Below are positions 1 to 9,456 of a DNA stretch of 64,000 bases, piece by piece. The notes beneath the pieces were generated by a model. That model saw only the letters and a list, made by a program, of their open reading frames with translations. It searched no databases and was not told where the DNA came from. A program made the translations under genes and the position numbers. Source of the DNA: Balneolaceae bacterium. GTDB lineage: Bacteria; Bacteroidota; Rhodothermia; Balneolales; Balneolaceae. The number at the start of each line of letters is the position of its first letter. The first letter of the stretch is position 1. The stretch lies in contig SLKI01000008.1 in assembly GCA_007134695.1 (NCBI GenBank), positions 62,001 to 126,000 on the forward strand, written 5' to 3'.

Positions 1-2
1 TG

Positions 3-38
3 GACGAATTTGCGTCGGATGTAACCGAAGGATTGTAA
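3..38 (+). CDS. 3' end of an upstream gene (partial, unidentified)
   Basis: An open frame enters from the window edge and ends at the TAA at 36-38, six bases before the acyl-CoA reductase start. Only eleven codons are visible (ending DEFASDVTEGL), too few to identify. In Bacteroidetes-like genomes a small 4Fe-4S ferredoxin gene often precedes this reductase, so a ferredoxin is a guess from context, not something the sequence shows. Confidence 0.4.
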   Translation, partial: DEFASDVTEGL

Positions 39-44
39 ACGGTT

Positions 45-1223
45 ATGAATCATCAATCCGAATCAATAAAAAAGCGAGCCGACCGGGTTGCCGATGCGGT
101 CGAAAAGTGGCTGAGCCCGGGTAACACCGAGCTGGCCGCTGCAATCGACCGGACGGTGGAGGAGAAGTTGTTCAGCCGCCAGGATATTGAGTTTCAGTTG
201 CGGGCCCTCAGGCAAACCCTCACGCGCAGTGAGTTGAGGCGGTGGGTAGGAGAGCGGCAACCGGGAAGCGGGGAAGCTTTCGCCGGTGGGAAGGCATCCA
301 CCGTTGAAAAAAGTTCTGCGGGTGAAAAAGATTTCGCCGGTCAGGAACACTCCGAAGGCGGGAAAGCCCTCTGCCTGCACGCCGGGAACCTGCCTCTTGT
401 CGGGGTTCAGGACCTGCTCGCCGTTGCCCTTTCCGGGTATCATTATACGGGAAAAGTCTCCCGTAAAGATCCCTGGCTGCTCCCCACACTTATCGACAAG
501 CTCCGGGAGGAGGAGGTGCTCTCCCGGCCCGAAGTGTCGGCAGATCTGCAAGAGTTGAGCGGTGCTGAAGCCGACCGGGTGCTGTTTGCCGGTTCGGGAC
601 GCTCCGTGGAGAGGGTTAGAGATGAGATTAAGAGGCTCGGACTGGCTCGAGGCGGAGCAAGATTTCTGGTTCGTACCGCCCACTATTCGATGGCAGTGAT
701 CCGATCGGACTCACCCGTTACGATCAACAGCCTGATGGAATCTGTACTCCGGTTTGGAGGAAAGGGGTGCCGGTCGGTTGCCGTCGTGTTCGCCCCGTTC
801 GGGCTCAACTCCGGGGTTTGCGACCTGACCGACTACGCAGAAGCGTTTTGGGTGAAAAATCCGCAGCACGATCAGCCTCCGGCGTCACTGCGATATCGAT
901 ATGCCTACAACAAGGCGGCGGAACATTGTCAGATCTGGCTGGAGGATTTCCTGTTTGAGGAAACCCGGATGAGGCCGGAGGAGTCGTTTGTTCTTCACTG
1001 GCTGCAGGGAGGGATCGATGAGGCGGTGGAATTTATCCAGGAATTTGGAGGCGGCTTGCAAACGCTCTATCTGGACGATCCGTTGATGGAGGAGAATGCC
1101 GGCGACATTGTCGTCCCGGGTTTAACGATTCGTTCGGAACCGCTTAAACGTGCCCATCAGCCGCCCGTAGACTGGCAACCGGACGGGGTGGACCCGCTGG
1201 AGTGGCTGCTCACCGAAGTATAG
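45..1223 (+). CDS. LuxC-family acyl-CoA reductase
   Basis: Probable NADPH-dependent acyl-CoA reductase of the LuxC type, part of the aldehyde dehydrogenase superfamily, reducing fatty acyl-CoA or acyl-enzyme to aldehyde. The central motif AGNLPLVGVQDLLAVALSG followed by GKVSRKDPWLLPTL (about residues 114-148) matches the nucleotide-binding part of the Bacteroidetes form, where similar proteins read HNIPLVGFHDFLSVL. VLFAGSGRS (about 179-187) and VVFAPFGLNSG (about 249-259) fit the Rossmann and catalytic-side segments. At 392 aa it is slightly longer than usual because of a Gly/Ala/Glu/Lys-rich low-complexity stretch at about residues 73-108. It starts 6 bp after the preceding stop, so it is probably co-transcribed with that gene. 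No luciferase genes are present, so light production is not implied. The family is clear; the physiological substrate is not. Confidence 0.75.
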   Translation: MNHQSESIKKRADRVADAVEKWLSPGNTELAAAIDRTVEEKLFSRQDIEFQLRALRQTLTRSELRRWVGERQPGSGEAFAGGKASTVEKSSAGEKDFAGQEHSEGGKALCLHAGNLPLVGVQDLLAVALSGYHYTGKVSRKDPWLLPTLIDKLREEEVLSRPEVSADLQELSGAEADRVLFAGSGRSVERVRDEIKRLGLARGGARFLVRTAHYSMAVIRSDSPVTINSLMESVLRFGGKGCRSVAVVFAPFGLNSGVCDLTDYAEAFWVKNPQHDQPPASLRYRYAYNKAAEHCQIWLEDFLFEETRMRPEESFVLHWLQGGIDEAVEFIQEFGGGLQTLYLDDPLMEENAGDIVVPGLTIRSEPLKRAHQPPVDWQPDGVDPLEWLLTEV

Positions 1224-1310
1224 GGTGTTAAATTCCGGTAAAGTGCGGCGAAATCGAGCAGAAATTTTGTTACCTTTTCGCCTTGCAAAACAGGAACGCA
1301 ACCCGCATTT

Positions 1311-3902
1311 ATGCACGCTTACAACCCCTCGAAGATCGAGAAGAAATGGCAATCCTACTGGCTGGAAAACAAAACCTTCCGGACTCCGGAGGATGAGGAG
1401 AAACCGAAGTATTACGTTCTGGATATGTTTCCCTATCCGAGCGGCGACGGCCTTCATGTAGGGCACCCGGAGGGATATACGGCAACCGACATCGTTGCCC
1501 GCTACAAGCGGATGAACGGCTACAACGTACTGCATCCGATCGGGTGGGATGCGTTCGGCCTGCCTGCCGAGCAGTATGCGATCCGAACCGGAACCCACCC
1601 GAAGCAGACGACGGAGCGAAACATCGGCCGTTTCAGGGAGCAGCTTCAGATGCTCGGGTTTTCTTACGACTGGGACCGGGAGGTCAACACCACCGATCCC
1701 GATTACTACAGGTGGACTCAATGGATTTTTTTGAAACTCTATGAGATGGGGCTGGCCTACCAGGATGAGGTGCCGGTCAACTGGTGCCCCGATCTCGGGA
1801 CCGTTCTCTCCAACGAAGAGGTGATCGACGGCAAGAGCGAAGTGGGAGGCTTTCCTGTCGTTCGAAAGCCGATGCGGCAATGGATGCTCCGCATTACCGA
1901 ATATGCCGACCGGCTGCTTGAAGACCTGGAGGATCTTGACTGGCCCGAATCGACCAAAGAGATGCAGCGCAACTGGATCGGCCGCTCGATCGGAGCCGAT
2001 ATCGAATTTGAGATCAAGGGGCATGACGACTCTCTTCGGGTCTTTACCACACGCCCCGATACACTTTTCGGAGCCACCTACATGGTGCTTGCACCGGAAC
2101 ATCATCTGGTCGAAGAACTTACGACGAACGAACAGCGTGATGATGTCGAAGCCTACAGGGAGGAAGCGGCCAAAAAATCGGATATCGAACGACAGGAGAT
2201 GAACAAGGAGAAAACCGGCGTTTTTACCGGTTCGTATGCGATTAATCCTGCAAGTGGAGAGGAGATTCAGATCTGGGTTGCCGATTATGTTTTGGCTCAC
2301 TACGGAACTGGTGCGATTATGGCGGTACCGGGTGAGGATGAACGGGATTGGGAGTTTGCCGAAAAATATGGCTTGCCGATTATCCGGACGGTGGAGCCGC
2401 CCGAAGATTTTGATGGTAAAGCGTGGACCGGAGAGGGCAAGTCGATCAACAGCGGCTTTCTCGACGGCCTTGAAATCGAAGAGGCCAAATTAAAGATGAT
2501 CGAGTGGCTCGAGGAGCAGGGAAAAGGTCAAAAGAGCGTCAACTATAAACTGCGCGACTGGCTCTTCTCCCGGCAGCGCTACTGGGGCGAACCGTTTCCG
2601 ATTGTTCATGTCGACGGAGTGCCCAAACCGCTCCCGGAAGATGTTCTGCCGGTTACCCTGCCGGAGGTGGACGATTTCAAGCCAACCCGGACCGGGGAGC
2701 CTCCGCTTGCCAGGGCGAAGGAGTGGGTTGAGACCACCGACCCGGAAAGCGGTAAGCCGGCACTGCGCGAGACCAACACGATGCCGCAGTGGGCCGGCTC
2801 CTGCTGGTACTACCTGCGCTATATCAGCCCCGAATTTGATGGAGGCCCGGTCGAGAAAAAGAAGGAGAACTACTGGATGCCGGTCGACCTCTATGTCGGC
2901 GGATCGGAACATTCGGTGCTTCATCTGCTATATGCACGATTCTGGCACAAGGTGCTCTTCGACTGCGGTGTCGTATCTACCGATGAACCGTTCCAGAAGC
3001 TGGTTCACCAGGGGATGATCCTGGGGGAGATGGAGTATACGGCCTGGCGTCGGGGAGGAGAGTATCTGGCCCCGGACAGCCCCAAAATCGAAGAGGAGGG
3101 TGTCGAACGGGTACGACTCTCCGAGACTGACGTAGAGAAGCGAGGTGAGAAATTCTACCTGAAGGGAAGTGACGTCGAGGTGGAGGCGCGTGCTTACAAG
3201 ATGTCGAAGTCGAGAGGCAACGTCATCAATCCGGATGATATCGTCCGGCAGTACGGTGCCGATGCCCTGCGGCTGTATGAAATGTTCATGGGACCGCTCG
3301 AACAGGTCAAGCCCTGGAGCACGCGCGGTGTCGAGGGTGTTTATCGCTTCCTCAACCGTGTGTGGAGGCTGATGATCGATGAGAAGAGCGGGAAACTCCA
3401 TTCTCACCTGTCCGATGAGCAGCCGACCCGCGATCAACTGAAAGCGTTGCACGAAGCGATCAAGAAAGTAACCGAAGATATCGATGAGATGCGGTTTAAT
3501 ACGGCGATCTCTGCTCTGATGGTATTTGTTAACGAAGCAAACCAGTGGGAGAATCTGCCGAAGGAGGTGCTTGAATCGTTTCTGCTGATTCTCTCTCCAT
3601 TCGCTCCGCATCTGGCCGAAGAGCTCTGGAGCCGTCTCGGCCATGAAAAATCACTGGCGTATGAGCTGTGGCCGAAAGCTGAAGAGGATTACCTGAAGTC
3701 CGAGACGGTGATGTACCCCGTCCAGGTCAACGGAAAAGTAAGAGGGGAGATCCATGTCGATGCTGATAAGGCGAAACAAAAGGAGCTCGTCCTGGAAGCG
3801 GCGAAGGCGGAAAAGAATGTCAGCCGCTACCTGGAGAGCGGCGAACTGGTCAAGGAGATCTTTGTCCCCGGCAAGATCGTCAACCTGGTGGTGAAAGAGT
3901 AG
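1311..3902 (+). CDS. leuS: Leucyl-tRNA synthetase
   Basis: Charges tRNA(Leu) with leucine in the cytoplasm; class Ia synthetase. The HIGH-type motif HVGH is at residues 49-52, and KMSKS at residues 630-634 is followed by RGNVINPDD. Between them is the CP1 editing domain (about 220-420), including [15 protein letters not shown] and [15 protein letters not shown]. The C-terminus has the anticodon-binding helical domain and the small tRNA-binding end (VNGKVRGEI to the stop). The length of 863 aa is normal for bacterial LeuRS. The ATG start gives the expected N-terminus [14 protein letters not shown]. It lies 87 bp after the acyl-CoA reductase and converges with gltA. Confidence 0.97.
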   Translation: MHAYNPSKIEKKWQSYWLENKTFRTPEDEEKPKYYVLDMFPYPSGDGLHVGHPEGYTATDIVARYKRMNGYNVLHPIGWDAFGLPAEQYAIRTGTHPKQTTERNIGRFREQLQMLGFSYDWDREVNTTDPDYYRWTQWIFLKLYEMGLAYQDEVPVNWCPDLGTVLSNEEVIDGKSEVGGFPVVRKPMRQWMLRITEYADRLLEDLEDLDWPESTKEMQRNWIGRSIGADIEFEIKGHDDSLRVFTTRPDTLFGATYMVLAPEHHLVEELTTNEQRDDVEAYREEAAKKSDIERQEMNKEKTGVFTGSYAINPASGEEIQIWVADYVLAHYGTGAIMAVPGEDERDWEFAEKYGLPIIRTVEPPEDFDGKAWTGEGKSINSGFLDGLEIEEAKLKMIEWLEEQGKGQKSVNYKLRDWLFSRQRYWGEPFPIVHVDGVPKPLPEDVLPVTLPEVDDFKPTRTGEPPLARAKEWVETTDPESGKPALRETNTMPQWAGSCWYYLRYISPEFDGGPVEKKKENYWMPVDLYVGGSEHSVLHLLYARFWHKVLFDCGVVSTDEPFQKLVHQGMILGEMEYTAWRRGGEYLAPDSPKIEEEGVERVRLSETDVEKRGEKFYLKGSDVEVEARAYKMSKSRGNVINPDDIVRQYGADALRLYEMFMGPLEQVKPWSTRGVEGVYRFLNRVWRLMIDEKSGKLHSHLSDEQPTRDQLKALHEAIKKVTEDIDEMRFNTAISALMVFVNEANQWENLPKEVLESFLLILSPFAPHLAEELWSRLGHEKSLAYELWPKAEEDYLKSETVMYPVQVNGKVRGEIHVDADKAKQKELVLEAAKAEKNVSRYLESGELVKEIFVPGKIVNLVVKE

Positions 3903-3924
3903 ATGGGTTAACCACGAAACAGGC

Positions 3925-3949
3925 GGGATGGGTCGGCAACCCATTTCCC
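3925..3949. terminator. Possible bidirectional terminator between leuS and gltA
   Basis: A GC-rich stem-loop in the 57-bp gap between two convergent genes: GGGATGGGT pairs with ACCCATTTCCC around a short loop, with a two-base bulge. There is no clear T-tract on either side, so intrinsic termination is uncertain; the convergent position is the main support. Confidence 0.35.
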
Positions 3950-3959
3950 GAAATATCCC

Positions 3960-5129
3960 TTACCGATCCTCAACAGGCGTCCACTCCAGATTTTTCTCTC
4001 CTGTATAGAGTGCACGCGGACGGATCAGCCGGTTGTTTGCCGCCTGTTCGAGAAAATGAGCGGTCCAGCCGGTCACGCGGCTCATAGCAAAGATGCAGGT
4101 ATAGAGATCGGGTTTGATGCCGATCGAGTAGTAGACGGTGGCTGAGAAAAAGTCGACGTTGGGGTCGATATTCTTTTCACTTTTCATCGTTTCGAGGATC
4201 GCTTCGGACCATTCGTACAGCTTCGTATAGCCGGTCTCTTCCGAGAGCGCTTTCGACATCTTGCGAAGGTGGACGGCGCGGGGGTCGAAGGTTTTGTATA
4301 CCCTGTGGCCGAAACCCATGATCTTCTCTTTTTTCTCCAGCTTGTCTTTGATAAAGGATACCGGATCAGCTTCATCACCCTGCTTGTCCAGTTCCAGAAG
4401 CATATTCATCACAGCGGTGTTGGCTCCACCGTGCAGCGGGCCCTTCAGTGCTCCGATCGCTCCGGCTGCCGCCGAATAGATATCCGACTGGGTCGAACAG
4501 ATGGTCCGGCAAGTAAAGGTCGAAGCGTTCATGCCGTGCTCGGCGTGAAGGATCAGGCAGAGATCCATCGTTTTTACAGCCTGTTCGCCCGGCTCCTCGC
4601 CGTTCAGCATATAAAGAAAGTTGTAAGCGGTGCTGCCGCGGTCGATCGGGTCGATCATCTCCTTGCCGTTTCGGACTCGGGCGAACGCAGCAATCACAGC
4701 CGGCATTTTCGCTGTCATGGCGATCGCACGGTTCAGGTTGTCCTGCTCTCCGTCTCCGCTTCCCTCGGGAGCGTAATCGGACAACATGGAGGTAGCTGTC
4801 CTCAACACAGCCATCGGTTCCGCCTCTCTGCTGGTAGACCGGATATACTCTTTCACCGGCCTGGGAAGCGCTCTCTCTGCGGCAAGTTGATTTTTCAGCT
4901 GATCGAGTTCATCCGATGTCGGAAGCCGGTCGTACCAAAGCAGAAACGCTACCTCCTCGAATGAAGCGTGCTCGGCAAGTGTGTCGATATTATAACCGGC
5001 ATAGATCAGCTCACCCTTCTGTCCGTCGATCGAACTCTTTGATGTTGTGAAGGCGGTAATTCCTTCCAGACCCCGATTCAAATGCGGGTAATCCTGAGTA
5101 TCGATATCCTCTAAATTCTGCTTGTTCAT
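3960..5129 (-). CDS. gltA: Citrate synthase
   Basis: Condenses acetyl-CoA and oxaloacetate to citrate, the entry step of the TCA cycle. The catalytic triad of the family is visible: His233 in GPLHGGAN, His275 in GFGHRVYK and Asp326 in NVDFFSATVY. The HAEHGMNASTF motif is at 195-205. The 389-aa length fits the short citrate synthase type found in Gram-positives and many FCB bacteria, without the longer N-terminal domain of the E. coli enzyme. The start is the ATG giving MNKQNLEDID. It is on the minus strand, 126 bp downstream of mazG, and converges with leuS. A 2-methylcitrate synthase activity cannot be excluded from sequence alone. Confidence 0.95.
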   Translation of the reverse strand: MNKQNLEDIDTQDYPHLNRGLEGITAFTTSKSSIDGQKGELIYAGYNIDTLAEHASFEEVAFLLWYDRLPTSDELDQLKNQLAAERALPRPVKEYIRSTSREAEPMAVLRTATSMLSDYAPEGSGDGEQDNLNRAIAMTAKMPAVIAAFARVRNGKEMIDPIDRGSTAYNFLYMLNGEEPGEQAVKTMDLCLILHAEHGMNASTFTCRTICSTQSDIYSAAAGAIGALKGPLHGGANTAVMNMLLELDKQGDEADPVSFIKDKLEKKEKIMGFGHRVYKTFDPRAVHLRKMSKALSEETGYTKLYEWSEAILETMKSEKNIDPNVDFFSATVYYSIGIKPDLYTCIFAMSRVTGWTAHFLEQAANNRLIRPRALYTGEKNLEWTPVEDR

Positions 5130-5255
5130 GCTGGCTGTTTAATGTTTGATGAGTTCAGATTAGCTGCGCCCGGAGCAGCTTTCACGCTATCCCTTTGAGG
5201 CGGGACAAGGTAAGAAAAAAGGGGGTGAATTTGAAGCGCACTGGCCGCCCGCCGA

Positions 5256-6026
5256 TCAGAGGCCTTTCGATTTTGCTTCGTCCCAAAGCTTGTCCATCTC
5301 TTCCAGTGTGGACTCTTCGGGAGTTCGGTTCTCTTTCTTGAGAGACTCCTCGATATAACGGAAACGCGACTCAAATTTCCGATTTACCTGCCGGAGAGCA
5401 TCTTCGGCCTGAATGTCGAGCAGCCGCCCCACATTCACCAATGAGAAGAGCAGATCGCCAAACTCATCCAGTTTTTCCTGCCGGCCCCCATTTTCTGCAA
5501 CTGCTCTCCACTCATTAAGCTCCTCCTCAAACTTTTCCCAGGCCAGCTTCCAGTCATCCCAGTCGAACCCGACATTTCCCGCCTTCTCCTGCATCCGCCG
5601 GGCCCGGATGAGCGCGGGCAAACTCTCCGGCAGATTGTCGAGCAGGGACTTTTTCCCCTCTTCTCTTTTGATCGTCTCCCAGTTTTCGGCCACCTGGCCT
5701 GCATCGTTTACCTCTCGCTCTCCAAAAACATGAGGATGCCGGCGGATCAGTTTCTCCATCAATGTTTCGATCACATCTTCGATCGAAAAGGCGCCTCGTT
5801 CCCGGGCCATCCGGCTGTGAAATATCACATGAAGCAGAAGGTCACCGAGCTCTTGTTTCAGCTCTTCATCATTTTTCTTATCGATCGCTTCGACCGCTTC
5901 ATACGCTTCCTCGATCAGGTTGTCTTTGATCGACTCGTGGGTCTGCTCCCGATCCCAGGGGCACTCTTTGCGAAGAATCGTTACAAGTTTGACCAGTTCG
6001 TCGAAATCCCGGCTTGGTTTCATCAT
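5256..6026 (-). CDS. mazG: Nucleoside triphosphate pyrophosphohydrolase MazG
   Basis: Hydrolyses (d)NTPs to monophosphate and pyrophosphate, clearing non-canonical or excess nucleotides. Residues 1-120 hold the first MazG domain: CPWDREQTHESI, then the metal-binding EEAYEAVEAI and ELKQELGDLLLH. A second, more diverged MazG-like repeat covers about 160-240 (EFGDLLFSLVNVGRLLDIQAEDALR). The 256-aa length is typical of the two-domain form. There are two adjacent ATGs (6024-6026 and 6021-6023). Just upstream (6036-6137) is a cluster of ~20-bp tandem repeats that probably separates its promoter region from the preceding gene. The same-strand run also includes maf, another nucleotide house-cleaning enzyme. 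Confidence 0.95.
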   Translation of the reverse strand: MMKPSRDFDELVKLVTILRKECPWDREQTHESIKDNLIEEAYEAVEAIDKKNDEELKQELGDLLLHVIFHSRMARERGAFSIEDVIETLMEKLIRRHPHVFGEREVNDAGQVAENWETIKREEGKKSLLDNLPESLPALIRARRMQEKAGNVGFDWDDWKLAWEKFEEELNEWRAVAENGGRQEKLDEFGDLLFSLVNVGRLLDIQAEDALRQVNRKFESRFRYIEESLKKENRTPEESTLEEMDKLWDEAKSKGL

Positions 6027-6035
6027 ACTTTCGTG

Positions 6036-6137
6036 TCGGCAGATCAGGTTGATGGTATCGGATCAGACTGGATGATGTCAAATCAGGTTTGATGATGTCG
6101 GATCAGGTTTGAATATGTCGAATCAGATTGATGGTTG
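6036..6137. repeat. Five imperfect ~20-bp tandem repeats upstream of mazG
   Basis: Consecutive units start near 6036, 6058, 6078, 6098 and 6118 and follow the pattern TCGGATCAGGTTTGATGATG. The third and fourth differ from it at a few positions; the first is 22 bp and the last is more diverged. The block fills most of the 132-bp gap between the end of the secreted-protein gene and the mazG start. It could bind a regulator or simply be slipped-strand duplication; nothing in the sequence decides between these. Confidence 0.8.
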
Positions 6138-6158
6138 GGTCAAGTAATCTAAATCGGG

Positions 6159-7427
6159 TCAGGTCTCGAGCTCCTGCTTTTCTGCAGCAGGAAAGAGAAT
6201 GTTGTTCAGAATCAGCCGATACCCGGGGCTGTTCGGGTGGAGGCTCAGGTCGGTCGGCGGATCGTTGACCCGGTGGGTGTAATCTTCCGGATCGTGTCCC
6301 CCGTAAAAGGTGAATGTACCCTCCCCGTAGTTGCCGTGCAGATATTTCACCTGATCCCGGCCTGGGGATTCCCCGAGGATAACGACGTGATTCTTGATTT
6401 TATCTTTCTGAAACGCGGTGGTCTGCCCATAGAATCCTTTGATGCTGCTCACATGGTTTTGAGTAAGCATAGTAGGAACCGGATCCCACTTGGCGGAAAA
6501 ATCGAACAGGGTAAAGTAGTCGAGGCTTTCACTGATGCGGTCGAGATCGATCGGGACGTCGATATCCCCGTGTTCATAGATATAGGGATCGGTGTTGATC
6601 CGGAAATTTTCAAAGGCAAAGGTTCTGGAGTAGTCCAGTCCTTCATTGGCATCGGGGTCAACAGGGTCGCCGTCGAACTGCTCCGGAACGATATCTACAC
6701 CTGCTGCCGACAGTGCGATATCGAGAGTGTTGGTTCCCGAGCACATGGCAAACAGAAATCCGCCTCTTCCAACATACTCCTGAATTTCGCCGGCGACAGC
6801 CAGTTTCAGATCACTCACCTTGCCAAATCCAAGTTCATCGGCCATCCCCTCCAGAAACTGCACCTCTTCGATATACCAGGGCATATTGCGGTAGGTTGCC
6901 CAAAATTTGCCAAACTGTCCGGTAAAATCCTCATGATGGAGGTGGAGCCAGTCGTACTGCTCCAGCTCTCCGGCAAGCACTTCCCGGTCGTAAATCCGAT
7001 CATAGGGTACTTCGGCATAATCGAGCGCCAGGGTCACGGCATCGTCCCAGGGCATCGACTGCGGCGGTGTATAGACGGCGATCTGCGGTACGGTTTCCAG
7101 GTTGACGGAAGCCATATTGACCCCGGGCTCTTCCACTTCCCGTACCAGCTGTTCAGCCTCCGCCTCGCTGATCACTTCAGTCCGGACGTTCCGGACGCGG
7201 CTCTTCCGAATAATCTCATGAGAGTTAGTCGTCAGAAAACTTCCTCCGCGGTAGTTGAGCAGCCATTGTCCGGACGCCCCCTCTTTGATCTGGTTAAAAA
7301 TAACTCCGTACGCTTTAAGGTGGTCGCTTTGTGAGTCATCCATCGGAATCAGGACGCGCTCCTGTGCAATTAAACCGGTTGGTGCCACCATCAGAAAAAT
7401 CAAAAACAAAACTAATTTATGTGCCAT
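6159..7427 (-). CDS. Conserved secreted protein of unknown function (often labelled 'asparagine synthetase B')
   Basis: The protein starts with a Sec signal peptide (hydrophobic to about residue 20, likely cut after LIAQ). The mature N-terminus RVLIPMDDSQSDHLKAYGVIF and WLLNYRGGSFLT (about 55-66) are hallmarks of an FCB-group family that databases often call asparagine synthetase B. I see neither an N-terminal nucleophile glutaminase Cys nor an ATP-pyrophosphatase PP-loop, so that label looks unsupported. Segments such as YDWLHLHHEDFTGQFGKFW, GGFLFAMCSGTNTLDIAL and FTFYGGHDPEDYTHRVND suggest a Rossmann or glutamine-amidotransferase-like fold with a possible nucleophilic Cys in CSGT, but this is inference. 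It overlaps the TPR gene by 11 bp, implying co-transcription. Confidence 0.7.
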   Translation of the reverse strand: MAHKLVLFLIFLMVAPTGLIAQERVLIPMDDSQSDHLKAYGVIFNQIKEGASGQWLLNYRGGSFLTTNSHEIIRKSRVRNVRTEVISEAEAEQLVREVEEPGVNMASVNLETVPQIAVYTPPQSMPWDDAVTLALDYAEVPYDRIYDREVLAGELEQYDWLHLHHEDFTGQFGKFWATYRNMPWYIEEVQFLEGMADELGFGKVSDLKLAVAGEIQEYVGRGGFLFAMCSGTNTLDIALSAAGVDIVPEQFDGDPVDPDANEGLDYSRTFAFENFRINTDPYIYEHGDIDVPIDLDRISESLDYFTLFDFSAKWDPVPTMLTQNHVSSIKGFYGQTTAFQKDKIKNHVVILGESPGRDQVKYLHGNYGEGTFTFYGGHDPEDYTHRVNDPPTDLSLHPNSPGYRLILNNILFPAAEKQELET

Positions 7428-9447
7428 CTGTCCGATTATTTCCTGATTGAAGATCCAAATGGGTCATTATGTGTAATTCACTCAGCTGTTCCAGGGATCT
7501 TAGTTTCTCTCTGGCGTATGGAGCGTAAAATCCCTGGGGAAATTCCATGATAATCGCTTCATAGAGTGATTCAAGATCTGATTGAGACTCTGGCCAGTCG
7601 GCCTGATCGACCCACCCTTTCTCACCGATCCGCTCCCGCACCTTCAAAAACTCTTCTCCGTTAAACGCACTCCCTCCGGCAGTTTCGAGCCCTTGACGCC
7701 CCCCGGCCTCCATCAGCATTTCGGCCATCACAGCTTCTTCCCAGAGCATCCGCTCCCGGAGCGGGGAGGAGGGGAAGTTACGGTTATGCCGGTACACTGC
7801 CGGAAAAAGCAGGGGAAGATGTCGGATGTCGCTTCGTGATGCCAGTTCCGCAAGCGCGTTGTCCACAAGAGGGGTCTGGTAATTCTCCTCCAGGTCCAGC
7901 CAACTCTCAAAGGCTCCTGTAAAATCTCCCTTGTGAAGTTGTTCAAGTACTTCGGCAAAAGCCGACAGTTCTCGGCCGGTCGTATCCGATCTCAGGCCCT
8001 GCTGGATCCACATTCGCAGTTTGAGGGCGTCATTCGCATAGAATGACACTTCTTGCCGTTCGAGAGCTCTGAGTTGTATCTGTGCAAACTCAAACTCTCC
8101 GGAGAGAAAATCTCCGAAACTTGCGTAGTACCGTGCACGCTCGGCCAGATCTGTATCACCCTCCGCCCTTCCTGCACGGGCAAACTCCTGGCGCGCAACG
8201 TCATATCGCCCCTCCATCAACGCTGAGCGACCATATAGATAGTGGATCTCCCCTTGATAGCTTTCTGCATCATCCGATTCGAGTCTTTCGGCCCACTGAT
8301 CTGCCAATTCCCGATCCCCGAACTGCTCCAGTGCAAGCTCTGCACTTCGAACCATCACCCGCCCCCGGCGTTCATAGTCGGGGTAGAGGTCGAGCAGTTC
8401 CATCCCCCCGTCGTAGGCTTTTCTGTAAAGCTCCTCTCTGTGTTGCAAAGATTCCAGATTATGGCTGTCCAGATAATCGGCCCACATCTTCCAGGTCCGG
8501 CTGAGCTCATCCAGGGCCCGGCTCCTGACCGAATCGTCGGAAAGTTCGGTGTAGAAGTGAAACGCTTCGGCTGCCAGTTCAAATTGGCGGCTGGAGAGAA
8601 ACCGGGATCCGAGTGACCAGAGTGCATAATTGATCACCGGAGAAGCGGATTCGAAGCGGTGTGCAGCGTTATATGCACGTTCGAACTGTTCAGTTTCGGT
8701 TAAAAGCCAGATATATAGCTGATGCAACTGGTGATAGGCTTGGTGTGACTGGTCCAGCTGCAGGATACGCTCCTCAAACTCCAGTGCTGCAATCCGGTAG
8801 AGATTGTCATCTGATGCGCGGAGCAGCTGCTGCTGAACAAAGCTCAATTGGTTTGGGTTTCGTTCAATCAGTCGAAAGTATTCGGCCATCGCCTGGCGAA
8901 AGTTTCCCGACTGCATGTGTGCATTTGCCAGTTCGTTGATAAAGAGGGTTTCGTCATCAAACGATTCTCGCGCGGAATTGTAAAGCCGGACCGCTTCATC
9001 AAACTCTCTGCGTTCTATTAGTACATTCCCAAGCTGAAAATAGATCTGCATATTCGTTTCCGCATCTTCCGCCACCTGATTCCAGACCTCGAGCGCCTGT
9101 TCTCTTTCACCGGTCAGGTGGTAGATCGCACCTTTTCTGATCATGAGTGAGCTTGAATGAAAACCGGCCTCGATACGTGCTTCGATCTGATGAAGGGCCT
9201 CCTCGTACCTTTTAAGATAGATAAGCGCCTCTACCAGATGGTCAAAAAAGATGGAAGCCCCGGGATGTTCACGGTGCAGCTCCTCCAACATGGGCAGGGC
9301 TTCTTCATATTCCTGTTGCTGGATCAACCTGTTGACTGTCTGAAAATCGGCCTGTTGTGCCTGGAGGAGGTGCGATGACAGGAAACCGGTCAGCGTCATA
9401 AACAACACTGCGAATATACCTGAACGCATCACAGAGAATGTTTTCAT
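7417..9447 (-). CDS. Secreted tetratricopeptide-repeat protein
   Basis: An exported scaffold-type protein with a signal peptide (about residues 1-30, ending SHLLQAQQ) and a long helical repeat region. TPR-like signatures (for example QEYEEALPMLEELHREHPG, KRYEEALHQIEARIEAG and REFDEAVRLYNSARESF) run through about residues 35-480. The C-terminal 150 residues are less repetitive. I place the start at the ATG 9445-9447; the preceding in-frame TTG adds one residue. It lies 9 bp after maf and overlaps the following secreted-protein gene by 11 bp, so maf, this gene and that gene look like one transcript. A role in envelope complex assembly is plausible but not shown. Confidence 0.85.
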   Translation of the reverse strand: MKTFSVMRSGIFAVLFMTLTGFLSSHLLQAQQADFQTVNRLIQQQEYEEALPMLEELHREHPGASIFFDHLVEALIYLKRYEEALHQIEARIEAGFHSSSLMIRKGAIYHLTGEREQALEVWNQVAEDAETNMQIYFQLGNVLIERREFDEAVRLYNSARESFDDETLFINELANAHMQSGNFRQAMAEYFRLIERNPNQLSFVQQQLLRASDDNLYRIAALEFEERILQLDQSHQAYHQLHQLYIWLLTETEQFERAYNAAHRFESASPVINYALWSLGSRFLSSRQFELAAEAFHFYTELSDDSVRSRALDELSRTWKMWADYLDSHNLESLQHREELYRKAYDGGMELLDLYPDYERRGRVMVRSAELALEQFGDRELADQWAERLESDDAESYQGEIHYLYGRSALMEGRYDVARQEFARAGRAEGDTDLAERARYYASFGDFLSGEFEFAQIQLRALERQEVSFYANDALKLRMWIQQGLRSDTTGRELSAFAEVLEQLHKGDFTGAFESWLDLEENYQTPLVDNALAELASRSDIRHLPLLFPAVYRHNRNFPSSPLRERMLWEEAVMAEMLMEAGGRQGLETAGGSAFNGEEFLKVRERIGEKGWVDQADWPESQSDLESLYEAIIMEFPQGFYAPYAREKLRSLEQLSELHIMTHLDLQSGNNRTDGT

Positions 9448-9456
9448 CAAAACAAG

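Noticed and set aside
63-683. Long minus-strand open frame opposite the acyl-CoA reductase gene
   Set aside because: It is a shadow of the reductase reading frame; the plus-strand product matches a known family and the minus product shows no recognisable pattern.
1122-2300. 392-codon minus-strand open frame opposite leuS
   Set aside because: Antisense shadow in codon-biased DNA; leuS is certain and the antisense protein has no family features.
4269-4964. 231-codon plus-strand open frame opposite gltA
   Set aside because: Antisense shadow of citrate synthase, whose catalytic residues are all present.
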